Shown one piece after another: positions 12,641 through 22,750 of a DNA stretch of 64,000 bases; the first letter of the stretch is position 1, and each line of letters begins with the position of its first letter. Source of the DNA: Galaxea fascicularis (taxonomy: Eukaryota > Cnidaria > Anthozoa > Scleractinia > Euphylliidae); the NCBI GenBank assembly GCA_948470475.1, contig OX419338.1, positions 12,118,247 through 12,182,246 of the forward strand. The letters are read 5' to 3'. The position numbers and the translations under genes are program-made. The notes below the pieces were generated by a model. That model did not search any database. It was not told the origin of the DNA and saw only the letters and a list, made by a program, of their open reading frames with translations.

Positions 12641-13741
12641 GGACAACGGCCGAAAATTCCCATTCTGGGTTTTTTTTATCCCTATTTTTATCCCTACATT
12701 TGTATTGTTATTCATATTTAAAACACCATGCATAGTATCACCTGAGAGTGATAATTTATCGTCCAGAGCGGTGTTTGTTTGACTTTAAAATACATCGATC
12801 TGATGTTATTAATGCTGTCCTGGTTTTCGGTTCCTTCTGCGACATTGGCTAGTTTCGTTTTCTCAATATCATAGTTGTTACTGGAATCGAGTTTGAGACC
12901 GATTCCTGGTGTACCAGTTGGACCTCTTTGTTCGGCATTAGGTTAGGAAGTGGAACGTTTGTCAACGATGCTCTCATTGAAAATTCCCATTTATTTATCG
13001 TTTAGATATTTCCTGAAATGGGGGTTGTAGGGGATACTTCCATAAAAGTTTCTTTTGCATAGTTTCCTTGGCCGGTCCTCATACAGAAATGAATAGTGTC
13101 TATTTGTGACTTTCATTATTTTTTCTTTGGTCATACCCAATTATTTAGCAACTGTTATACGGAAAACTCATAACGCGCAAAATGCGAATAATTCAGTCGA
13201 ATGTCTTAAGGGGTTCGGTAGAAAATTTTAATTTGAGGTAGGTAGATGACTGAACAATTTTTGTGTCGTCCCTGGATAAAATAGTGAACCAGAGGTTTTT
13301 GGTTGTTCTTGCAAATGATACTATAATCTTTTGCGCATCGTCATTAGGAAGGATTTCGATCGGTATGATTTCAACATTGGAACAATAAAGGACTGTATAA
13401 CCCACATCTTGGCTACTGCTAGCAAAAGTCTGCAACAGACTCTGATATTTTTCTTGCTCTAGATTTTTAGCACAGAGTTAAATCTGGTTCAGTATTGTAA
13501 ACTAACGGTTTGACTAGCACATGGCATAAAAGATTGGTTTTACTACTGCCCGAATTTCCACAGAGATCAACACCCGAAAAGTGTCAGCTGCGATGAAGGG
13601 TAACAACTGTTTGTAACTGCTTTTTCTGTATCAAAATTTGGTATATCTCGATCCATTTTATTTTTATATTGGGTAATATGTAGGAAAACCTCACACCCCG
13701 GATTAAAAGGAGGAGCCTTTAAAATAAGTTAAGATAACTTT

Positions 13742-13747
<6 letters not shown>
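12641..13747. other. No firm gene; holds one possible orphan exon
   Basis: Apart from the 13193-13435 minus-strand frame listed separately, only short frames and AT-rich sequence are seen. Confidence 0.3.
13193..13435 (-). CDS. Possible internal exon, unrecognised
   Basis: An open minus-strand frame of about 80 codons with no ATG at its start. It follows a plausible splice acceptor (CTGTTGCAG) and has a protein-like composition (for example NVEIIPIEILPNDDAQKII). No donor site was identified and no domain is recognised. It may be a chance open frame. Confidence 0.15.
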   Translation of the reverse strand: MQTFASSSQDVGYTVLYCSNVEIIPIEILPNDDAQKIIVSFARTTKNLWFTILSRDDTKIVQSSTYLKLKFSTEPLKTFD

Positions 13748-13774
<27 letters not shown>

Positions 13775-13778
13775 GCTC

Positions 13779-13809
<31 letters not shown>

Positions 13810-13831
13810 ATGGGCTATTGACTCAGAGGCC

Positions 13832-13855
<24 letters not shown>
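13748..13855. repeat. Near-perfect hairpin, 52-bp arms
   Basis: Left arm 13748-13799 (AACAATTATTCCTCGAGCCC...) pairs with 13804-13855 (...GAGGAATAATTGTT); the loop lies in GAGGCCGAAGGCC. It is a foldback miniature element or a cruciform-forming repeat. It does not code for protein. Confidence 0.7.
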
Positions 13856-13863
<8 letters not shown>

Positions 13864-15277
13864 TTCCAACTAGTTGATCAAAAAAATATCGAGACAAAGC
13901 ATCTTTCGCTGGTTAAAGCTAGACTTTCATTCTTATTTGCCGCCAAAACATTACAAATACGGCAACATTTGTCAACAGTTCAAATTTATTTTGTAAATTC
14001 CTACCTCGAACTCCAGATTGAATTGGAATTTGGAAATGTTTAAATGCTCGTATGTGCTGTGAGTTACGCAAGTCAGTGTTTTCCGATCAGAGGTGTTAAA
14101 GAATTTTCACTTAGAATAACACTTTATGTGATCTCGCCTACAATTTTTATTTCAAGGGCCAAAGAAGCCAAACCGTAACGCCGAACGACGTCATTTCGGA
14201 TCGAAAAAAGTTTCAGAAAAGTGAGTCAAAAGTGAGGGAAGGACAGAAGGCAGTTGAAAACATTTTCAGCGTAAAATTAAAATAATTACCCGTAAGTAAT
14301 ACTCACATCAAAAACGATAGTTAAGGATAATGTGGCGAGAATTTTTCAAAAAGATGAAAGTTTAGCGTGTTGTTTATTTTAGTGTGGTCGATCAAAGCGC
14401 AAATTTGCATAGTAACCTGAGATTATGTGCAGGAAATGTTAATCGCGGAGACTAAATAGGTTCTACAGTTTTCAAAGGTAAATCACCTTGAAAGTGGGAT
14501 GTTTTTCGCTGATATAAACGATAATTGATGGTTTACTTGGTGAAGACTGTGTATACATTTGAACAATTATGCCATTTTTTAATGAGTTGTGCGATCGGAT
14601 GCGATTTGAATATGCGAGATAACACTGTTTACGCTCAATATCCTATGAGCCTTTCTGTAACCAAGCTGTGAAGTTGAAACGTCAATATTCAACGTCCCAA
14701 AGAACTAACCAATGAGTGAAGACATAAATGATTGGATTACGCCAATATTCAATCGTCCGAAAGAACGAAGTGCCGAACCTGATCTCCGAATTGCCGAATT
14801 ACTAAACTTAACGCACGCAAGTCATGCTAAAGTGTCTACCGTTGCATAGCAACAGTAGCCACAAAGATGGATATTAATCGATATAAAAAACTCAATTCCT
14901 AATATTGAATCCGCAAAAATAATAAAAAAGCTGTTTACGATGTGGTAAAAGTTGAACAAATTGCCAAACAGGATGAATATGAAAAAGGAACTGAAGAATT
15001 AAAAAAAAGAAAAGAAAAAACAAAATAATACCCTATTCTGAGCAAGTGTAAGAGCTGACTCTGCCAGGTCCCAGTGGCGCGAATACCCAGTTGGTCTCTG
15101 ATTTGAATAAGGGATTCATACAGGATGAATAGAAGATCCTTGAAAAACACAAGCTACCCTTACCATCTGATGTTCTTTTGAAGGTCGCGGCTTTTTTGTT
15201 TTACACTGAATAGGGCACGGATATTCATTGCATACATTGCTTCTTTTATTCCTTACAACAGATGAACAGGATATTAC
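13856..15277. other. No gene recognised
   Basis: AT-rich sequence with one A-rich tract (14998-15030). The minus-strand segment at 15130-15150 follows a good acceptor-like tract (TTGTGTTTTTCAAG), which could serve the 15278-15488 exon. Otherwise nothing is supported. Confidence 0.3.
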
Positions 15278-15488
15278 CTTCGGGGTTGTTTATCACTTTC
15301 TCAAAATTTCGGTTGGCGCCGGGCTCTCTAGTTGATGTAGGATGAAAGTTTTGAGTTACCGACTGACGAGAAGATTCTGAATAAACTGACGAATTAGGTG
15401 AAATCAGTAGCATTATAGCGATTCCGAAAGCCCACTTGAAATGCCAGCTGTATGTACTAAAGGCAAACACGTTGCAAGAAGATTGCAT
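15278..15488 (-). CDS. Possible first exon of a secreted protein
   Basis: From ATG at 15488 the frame gives MQSSCNVFAFSTYSWHFKW followed by a hydrophobic stretch (AFGIAIMLLI) and SPNSSVYS, which resembles a signal peptide with a cleavage site. A polar Ser/Thr/Asn-rich stretch follows. The exon could end at a GAAG|GTAATA donor (15278). A candidate downstream acceptor lies at about 15143. Joining the two gives an early stop and a peptide of under 90 residues, so the product could be a short secreted peptide or the join could be wrong. No domain is recognised. The call rests only on the signal-like composition and the donor. Confidence 0.2.
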
Positions 15489-16621
15489 GCAATATAAACT
15501 GAAAGGTGATTTCCAGTCCGTACTGCGCACTCTCAAGAGTTTGCTTACGTTTTTTGTTTTGATTCATATAAGACGTTACAAAATGTAATGTTTCACAATC
15601 GCTTACATGAAGTAAATTTAAAGTTTCGTGTCAACCACCGTTGTGGATGCAAAGCGTTATGCTTCGTTCTTTCTGATATCACCAGAGAAAACAACTTCGT
15701 AGCTGTAAAAATCAAAGAAACAGAATTTCAAATGCCTCAGCTATAAGGGAAGTGGTTCGCAACGAATAACATCGATTCGAATTTCAACGAGTGGGACTCA
15801 CAAACATCATTCTTGTCCCCAGAGGCCGCGATTCGTTCGGTCAGCACCGAGAATAATGACCTCTGGCCAGTTCCGAAATATTCGCAGTCTTTTGTCACGT
15901 GAGTGAAATCAAGCAATATGGAAAGACACATAGCTATTATGTTGGGCAATCAATTAGTTTTCTTACTGACAGTTTGCAATTTATGGCAAAATTTAAAGGC
16001 ACATTGATTACTCGAATTGATCAGCCACTGGTCTTGCCTTGAACAAATAATTTTTTACTAGATTTCTAGCGTTCGATCTGACTCGCATTTGTCTTCGCCG
16101 TTCTCAGTGGTAAAACTAAGGCCATGTTTTGCTGACAGGCTGCGGGTTTCGGTATAAGAGTCACATGCAAATAACTGGTCAGTAGATCATGTACTTCTTA
16201 GCATGATTGTATCTCAGCAATGTCAGTGAATTTCCTGAGAATGCATTTAACTCGCCAATACAATCTGACCTGAAACTCCCCATGAAATTAATTTTTAATA
16301 GAAGCCATATGCAGGTGTACTATATGTAATGCTTTATTGGCAGAGTTATCCAACTAGCGAGAAGGCGAGTACGTAAACAATTCTACTTATATAAACACGA
16401 TATGTAAATTATGCCTTCCTCTGGGTATACAGAAACATGATGAATACAAATGCGCTCCGAGTGAACAATACACAACCGATGCTATATACAGTACGTGACA
16501 CTATATCTAATGCCAGTCCGTCATAAAATAAGCAAACCTTGGACAAACCATAGTCGTCCGAAAATGTCCCTGTGGTCAAACGAGTAATTAGCATAGAATA
16601 ATCACGGATAATGTGTCGACA
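15489..16621. other. No gene recognised; flank of the 1.66-kb repeat
   Basis: The phrase TGACCTGAAACTCCCCATGA (16269) matches the diverged third copy at about 44750, so homology to that copy extends left of the main repeat. A CCCCAGAG...CTCTGGCCAGTTCCGAAAT segment at 15815-15885 is also found near 39722-39785. Confidence 0.35.
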
Positions 16622-18283
16622 AAGACGAAGACCTGTCTTCGTTTTGTCAAATGCAACACCCAGAGACAAGCGGCCGTTCGGCGATCAAAACTGTCCGTTC
16701 GAAATTTCCAATGAGCCGTTCGGCGTTCTGTTTCATCCGTTTTAAACCGGCGGGTTGATCAGCCGTTTCTTACCCGTTCGATAGCCGGTCCTTTTCACCC
16801 GTTCAACGGAACTCGTTCGTTAACATTTTGGCGTGAGAGGTCGCATATTGGAAAACTCCAGAAATAATATCTTTCGACTAACTCGAGACAAGTTTCGAAA
16901 GCACTGTCGCTGAGAATCTTGCAGAAAAGCTACTTAAATTCAGAATGGACTATTACTTAAGCTAAGAAAAACAGCTTTCAAATTGTTTGAGAATCGACTA
17001 CTAAAGCTTGATTGATTTGCTTGTGAGGACCTCAAACTAGATGGGATCACTGATTCCAACGTTAGGAAATTCTTGGAAAATGGGATCGGTCAGGTAATGA
17101 CGTGTTAGTGCTTAGATGGAAAATGTGGTGAACAAACACTCAAGATAATTCGAAAGATAAAATTGAATGGTTATACTGGATTTGGACTGCAACGGGTAAG
17201 GTAGTTGTGGACATGGATGAGAAGCTGCCTCCTTAATTAAAGGAAGGTTTTGAAGAGAAAGCTTAGACAAATCGTTGGAATATCAAAACTTGCCACCTGC
17301 TAGTAACTTCGCCAACTACTACTGATAGATTTTTAAATAACACTTGCCTGAGGAAGAAGATGCAAGGAAAATTAACTGCAAAATGTTCGGAATGAGTAGT
17401 CACTTTTGCCTTGAGTACTGCAATGGCGATTGTGATCGGATGAGGGGGAAGTTTCCATGGTATTTCGTGACGTAATATTACACTCTTCAGACATGCACGT
17501 TTTCCTAATCATTGTGTAATTTAGGCCCCGTTTATGTGGAGAAAAGTTGTCCCAGATAGAAGGGTCACCCGCCTACCCGAGCTACCCTGGGCGAGCCAAC
17601 TTTTCCTACATTTCCTTACAAAACTTGGCGAACTGTTTACATGAGAAACAAAACGTTGGCTCGGCTAGATGGGTGACCCTCCTAGCCGGGTCACCCTCTT
17701 TCGATGGTACACCCTCCTAGCCGAGCCAACTTTTCTCTATATAAATACTTTGTCTCGTTCAGCCAGGAAAACTCCACGGAAATTGAAGTCCGTGTTTTAT
17801 CTTCAAAACGAACATTTTGGCTTAAATTGCTATCAAAGAAGTTAAATCTAAGTCAACCGGTCTGAGTGATTTAAAAAATAGAAATCCAGCGGAAAGAGGG
17901 ATATTGAAATTATGAATTATTAAGCAGGGCCAATGAATAATTTAGTAGGGTTAAGTTTAACTGGCCGGGTCAACCGGGATAACTTTACTCAGTAAACAGC
18001 CGTGAAACGTTGGCTCGGAAAGGCAGGTGACTCTTCAACCCGGGGCAACTTTCTTCATATAAACGGGACCTAAGTTTCATTCTACCTCAGTTCTCGGAAT
18101 ATGGTTACTCCGTACTCGGAATTTGGCTCAACAAAGCGTGCTTGAAACTTTGGCAATGCAATTTTTTTTAATTTTATTGTTTAATGCTTTTAAGATCGGT
18201 TTTGGTTGTTAAATTCCAATTAATCCACACCCATTTTTCAAAAACTGTTAAGTAAAGTTCCCTTAAATCAAAGATATAGTCAT
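16622..18283 (+). repeat. 1.66-kb dispersed repeat, copy 1
   Basis: Direct repeat of 20887-22545, from CGAAGACCTGTCTTCGTTTT to the phrase AAAAACTGTTA-GTAAAG. The left part is dense in GCCGTTCGGCG/CCCGTTC motifs. The copies differ mainly by insertions: this one holds the 17524-18070 element, the other holds 21623-21861 and about 130 bp near 21335-21470. No conserved open frame spans it, so it is probably non-coding. Confidence 0.8.
17524..18070. mobile_element. Miniature TIR element with empty site in the sister repeat
   Basis: The left end GGCCCCGTTTATGTGGAG mirrors the right end (reverse complement GGTCCCGTTTATATGAAG). The 20887-22545 copy lacks it, running straight through TGTAATTTAGTTTCATTC, so the boundaries are confirmed by an empty site. 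The flanks suggest a TA target duplication. The interior has repeated GGCTCGGCTAG/GGGTGACCC phrases in both orientations. No coding frame. Confidence 0.75.
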
Positions 18284-18485
18284 GGTTTTGTTTATTGAAA
18301 ATTCTGGGAAAATATATGGCTCAAATTTCCGGGAAAATTTTCCTTCTATTTTGTTGTTAAAGGAGCACTAGGGGTGGCGACCAAACATGCAAGAGACAGA
18401 AATAAATTCACGGGCACTATAAACGAAACTTCGAGACTCTTCACAAAGACTGTCGAGATTTCGAGATCGGCCCTCCCTCCCTCCC

Positions 18486-18756
18486 TTGTCCAATACACTC
18501 GACTAGACTTAAGTCGTCAAATCTAAGAGTCCACTGGAGTTAGTCGACGTCTAGTCGTGAAATGAAACAAAGTCCAAAAAAATTGTCAACTGGAGTCTAT
18601 CAGAGTCCAGTTGTGTTATACTTCGTTCTTTAAGCCATGACCCGAGACAAGCACACTACACATGTGATATACCTCGTTCTTTAAGCCGTGTTCGCAACTA
18701 GACACAACTAGAATACAAGCATACACAACTAGAGTCTAGTTGAGTGTATTGGACAA
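18486..18756. mobile_element. Miniature TIR element, TTGTCCAATACACTC ends
   Basis: Terminus TTGTCCAATACACTCGACTA is mirrored at 18732-18756 (TAGTTGAGTGTATTGGACAA). The interior repeats ACTAGA/TCTAGT and two ATACCTCGTTCTTTAAGCC-like phrases. 271 bp, non-coding. Confidence 0.7.
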
Positions 18757-18780
18757 CCCTCGAGATCGAGTGAAAAGTTT

Positions 18781-18957
18781 AAGTAGTGAAGCTGGTAGTC
18801 GACAAATACCACTTCCTCCACAAACCGTCATTTTGTTATTTTGAGCTCCCCAACTAACAAAGCTTCGACAAGCTCAGTTTCGTTAGTTGGGAAGCTTAAA
18901 CAAAAAGACGGATTGTGGATGAAGTGTGTATTTGTCGACTACCAGCTTCACTACTAA
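18781..18957. repeat. Long hairpin, arms about 75-80 bp
   Basis: AGTAGTGAAGCTGGTAGTCG at the left pairs with CGACTACCAGCTTCACTACT at the right. Pairing continues with small mismatches to the centre, where CCCCAACTAAC faces GTTAGTTGGG. Probably a foldback miniature element, about 25 bp from the preceding TIR element. Confidence 0.7.
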
Positions 18958-19071
18958 GCAAGGTAAAAAACAGGGGAGCGTCTGTATTAAATCAAAAGCT
19001 CCTGTGAGCCAGCTCGTGGATGAGGAACATTACAACACTTTCAGTTTACAACAACTTTATTTTCTTAAAAG

Positions 19072-20562
19072 CTGTGACTATATGGCCGGTAACCGGTCAA
19101 GGTGTTAAAAACACTAAATGGCCGGCAGTCAGAGATTTTTCTAAAAATTGTCGAATAAAAGAATCCTGGCTAATCCAAACCATCGTATGTCGATTCGGAA
19201 AAGTCAAGCGATCCTGAAATGATTTTTAGATCTCAAGTCCAGCGCTCGCTTTATGCTCACTTAGAATTTTTTTTAAGTTCGAATGCCGGCCAAGATGTTA
19301 AAAACACTAAATGACCGGCAGTCCGAGATTTTTCTAAAAACGCTGTGGCTATATGGCCGGTAACCGGCCAAGGTGTTAAAAACACTAAATGGCCGGGAGT
19401 CCGAGATTTTTCTAAAAATTGTGGAATCAAAGAATCTTGGCTAAACCAAACCATCGTATGTCGATTAGGGAAAGTTAAGCGATCTTGAATTGATTTTTAG
19501 ATCTCAAGTCCAGCGCTTGTTTCATGCTGGGCTTATTCTCGGTTTTCACGTGACGTCATCAAAATTAAAAAATAAGGAATTATCGATCCTTTTGAGATTT
19601 TGGTTTAGCTAGTAATTAGAACAGCTGAAGACTTATCTTTTCACAAATTTTCAGTGTGATTGGTTTTTTCGTCTAGAGATTAAGTAAGGTTGAATTTCTA
19701 AGCTTTTGCGTGACACGATATTAAACTGGCGGCCGAGAATGCTGTCACGTAGGTTAAAAAAAGTGACTTAGCCGCTGAGATTTCTCAAACTGAACAGTCC
19801 TTGAATGAGAATAAGTACTCATGTAGATGTTTATGAGCCCCCAGAGGACGACTATGGGCTTTTTATAGCAAAACTCGATGACATATGTTTTTGTTAGCTT
19901 CCGGCCGCCATATTTGTGCCCCTCAGAGGGACACAAACATGGCGTCTCCATACAAAAGCACTAAAATTTAAGTAGAACATTTCTTCGAATATCTCCCGCA
20001 CGAAACATCGCACAGACCTTAATCTTTGCGAGACTGTTTGAATATTCATCTTCTTTTGTCTCTTTGATTCTTGACTTTATTTGTTAAATGGTTTTGATGA
20101 CGGGGGGACAGTGAAAACCGGCTATTGAACGAACCGTAGTTCGTGACACTCAGAATTTTTTTCAGGTCGACTGCTGGCCAAGATGTTACAAACACCATGA
20201 CCGGCAGTCCGATAAAAACTGCAAGATCGAAGAATGTCAGTCGATTTAAACTGTCAAAGATCAGCCATCTATGCAACCGGTTTTGTAGGATTTATCCATC
20301 ATTTCTACTGTTGTACTGTCTCAGTCATGAGTCGACAGATGTTCGCGACAATGGTTTGCAAAAGAAGGGCGTGACAAGCGACGTTTGACGTCATCAGCTT
20401 GACCTTTCACATATCCCTTTCACAAATAAAGCGAGCTAATCGACATACCATGGTTTGGTTTAGCCAGGATTCTTTGATTCAAGAATTTTTAGAAAAATCT
20501 CGGACTGCCCGGCCATTTAGTGTTTTTAACACCTTGGCCGGTTACCGGCCATATAGCCACAG
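19072..20562. mobile_element. TIR element with doubled GCCGG motif ends, about 1.5 kb
   Basis: The left end has CTATATGGCCGGTAACCGG, then AAAAACACTAAATGGCCGG, then a tail running into TAGCCAGG-like text and ACCATCGTATGTCGATT. The right end at 20447-20562 carries the same series inverted, so the TIRs exceed 100 bp. A second left-type end at 19339-19480 and a partial one at 19283-19335 show nested or duplicated termini. The interior holds the 19541-20119 element. No transposase frame. Confidence 0.7.
19541..20119. mobile_element. Nested miniature element, GGTTTTCACGTGACGTCATC ends
   Basis: Left GGTTTTCACGTGACGTCATC is mirrored at the right, where the reverse complement gives GGTTTTCAC then CCCCCCGTCATC. 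It lies inside the larger GCCGG element. Non-coding; the short frames have no domain. Confidence 0.55.
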
Positions 20563-21622
20563 TGTAGAGTTTAAACTATTTATTTAATCTTAAGAGAGGA
20601 AGTTGATGGCAGGTTGCAGTTCGTTGACATTGAATCCAATATGTGAAATAATATTAATTTTGTCAGAATTGTTAACATTTGGAACATTGGAGATACAGTA
20701 TTTAGATTTGAATTCTTACATAAGGAGTTAATCATGTATACAACGGACCCGACTGGTTTTTTGTCTGCCAGATCTTTGGACAAATAGAGGCATCGTTTGG
20801 CAATATTATCCTCTGGTAGACTTTCGAAATGCAACCAAGACTTTGTGATATTTAACTCTGTAGTGCGACTACAGCCGTTGTGTCTGCAAAACGAAGACCT
20901 GTCTTCGTTTTGTCAACATCCAGTGATAATCGGCCGTTCGGCGATCAAAGCTGTCTGTTCAAAATTTCCAATGAGCCGTTCAGCTTTGTTTCATCCGTTT
21001 CAAACGGGTTGATCAGCCGTTTCTTACCCGTTCGATAGCCGTCCTTTTCACCCGTTCAACGGAACTCGTTCGTTGACATTTTCGCGTGAGAGCCGAGGTC
21101 ACATATTGGAAAGTTCCAGAAACAATATCTTTCGACTAACTCGAGACAAGTTTCGAAAGCACTGTCGCTGAGAATCTTGCAGAAAAGCTACTTAAATTCA
21201 GAATGGACTATAACTTAAGCTAAGAAAAACAGCTGGTAAATTGTTTGAGAATCGACTACTAAAGCTTGATTGATTTGCCTGTGAGGACCTCAAGCTAGAT
21301 GGGATCACACTGATTCCAACGTTAGGAAGTTCCTAATTTTACTTTACGTTATTTTCCTTACTTATATGTGTTGCCCGTGACTGTGCTCACATTGTGGGTG
21401 GCTTCTCCTACAATGTTCTGCAACTGTATACCACAATTTGCAGTCTGTCCACTTTGAATTGGAACTGACTGGGATCGGTCAGGTAATGGCGAGTGTTGGT
21501 GCTTAGAAGAAAAATGTGGTGAACAAACAAGATATTCGAAAGATAAAATCGAATGGTTATACTGGAATTGGAATGCAACGGTTAAGGTAATTGTGGACAT
21601 CGATGAGAAGCTTCTTACTTAA

Positions 21623-21861
21623 AGCCGCGGCTACACCACGAACGATTTTCTCTGAATTTGTCGCGTCGCCAGCGCGCGATAAAAATCACCCGTGTACCCA
21701 CCCTCGCACAAGTGCTCCGATGGCAACAGCTAAAAAACTTTCCGCGACAAAATGACAGACTTTGTCACTCGTGTAGACAACCCCTCGCGCCGGCGACGCG
21801 ACAATTTCCAGAAAACATCGCATTACCATCCCAAGCACAAAATCGCTCGTGCAGCCGTAGC
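21623..21861. mobile_element. TTAA-flanked miniature TIR element
   Basis: Flanked by TTAA at 21619-21622 and 21862-21865. Ends are AGCCGCGGCTACACCACGAA and, reverse-complemented, GCTACGGCTGCACGAGCGAT. The sister repeat has an uninterrupted site (CCTTAATTAAAGGAAGG near 17232), which confirms the insertion. TTAA targets are typical of the piggyBac superfamily, so a piggyBac-like miniature is likely. Confidence 0.8.
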
Positions 21862-22340
21862 TTAATAAAAGGAAGGCTTTGAAGGGAAATTTTAGACAAA
21901 TCATTGGAATATCAAAATTTGCCACGTGCGCCTTTTAAGAGTAACTTCGCAAACTACTACTGATAGATTTTTAAATAACATGCCACTTGCCTGAGGAAGT
22001 AGATGCAAGGAAAATTAACTGCAAAATGTTCGGATTGAGTAGTCACGTTCGCCTTGAGTACTACAATGGCGATTGTGATCGGATGAGGTGGGTCTTAAAA
22101 GGAGGTTTCCACGGTATTTAATGACGTAATATTACATTCTTAGGATTTGTCTGTTACAAGATGCACGTGCTCCTAATCATTATGTAATTTAGTTTCATTC
22201 TACCTCAGGTCTTGGAATATGATTACTATGTACTCGGGATTTGGCTCAATAAAGCGTGCTTGAAACATCGGCAATACCCTATTTTTTATTTCATTGTTCA
22301 ATGCTTTTAAGACGCAGGTTTTGGTCGTAAAATTCTAATT

Positions 22341-22341
22341 C

Positions 22342-22391
<50 letters not shown>
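22341..22391. repeat. (TAA)n microsatellite
   Basis: About 17 TAA units, followed by AAAATCTTTATTACGGTGTC, which looks like the 3' tail of a retroelement. Confidence 0.9.
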
Positions 22392-22394
<3 letters not shown>

Positions 22395-22591
22395 TCTTTA
22401 TTACGGTGTCAATGTATTTTGCTCATAGAGCTAATTGGGGACACCTACTATTACAAAATTAATAGAAACTATGTACAGTATGATTAAAGCGCATTTTTCA
22501 AAAACTGTTACGTAAAGCCCCCACAGATGAAAGATGTAGTCATGCCACTGACCTTAACAATGCAACTGCAAAAATGATTTTCAATGCGCTT

Positions 22592-22750
22592 TTACTGTGC
22601 GAATCGAAAAACCGTGAACACTTTGATATGTCCGTTAACACTAGAAATATTTGTGGAATGTTATTGTGTTCCAAGTAATTATAAAAAGCCAATCAATGAG
22701 AAATGTTAAATCAAATCAAAGTGTTCACGGTTTTTGGATTCGCACAGTAA
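22592..22750. mobile_element. 159-bp hairpin element, 36-bp arms
   Basis: TTACTGTGCGAATCGAAAAA at 22592 pairs with TTTTTGGATTCGCACAGTAA ending at 22750; arms of 36 bp with about one mismatch. A related half-copy (CAAACCGTGAACAATAC) occurs near 25453. Non-coding. Confidence 0.7.

Larger units (their letters stand above)
20887..22545 (+). repeat. 1.66-kb dispersed repeat, copy 2
   Basis: Direct counterpart of 16622-18283, with high identity over the non-inserted parts. It lacks the 17524-18070 insertion and carries a TTAA-flanked element instead. About 130 bp near 21335-21470 is also absent from copy 1. See copy 1 for content. Confidence 0.8.
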
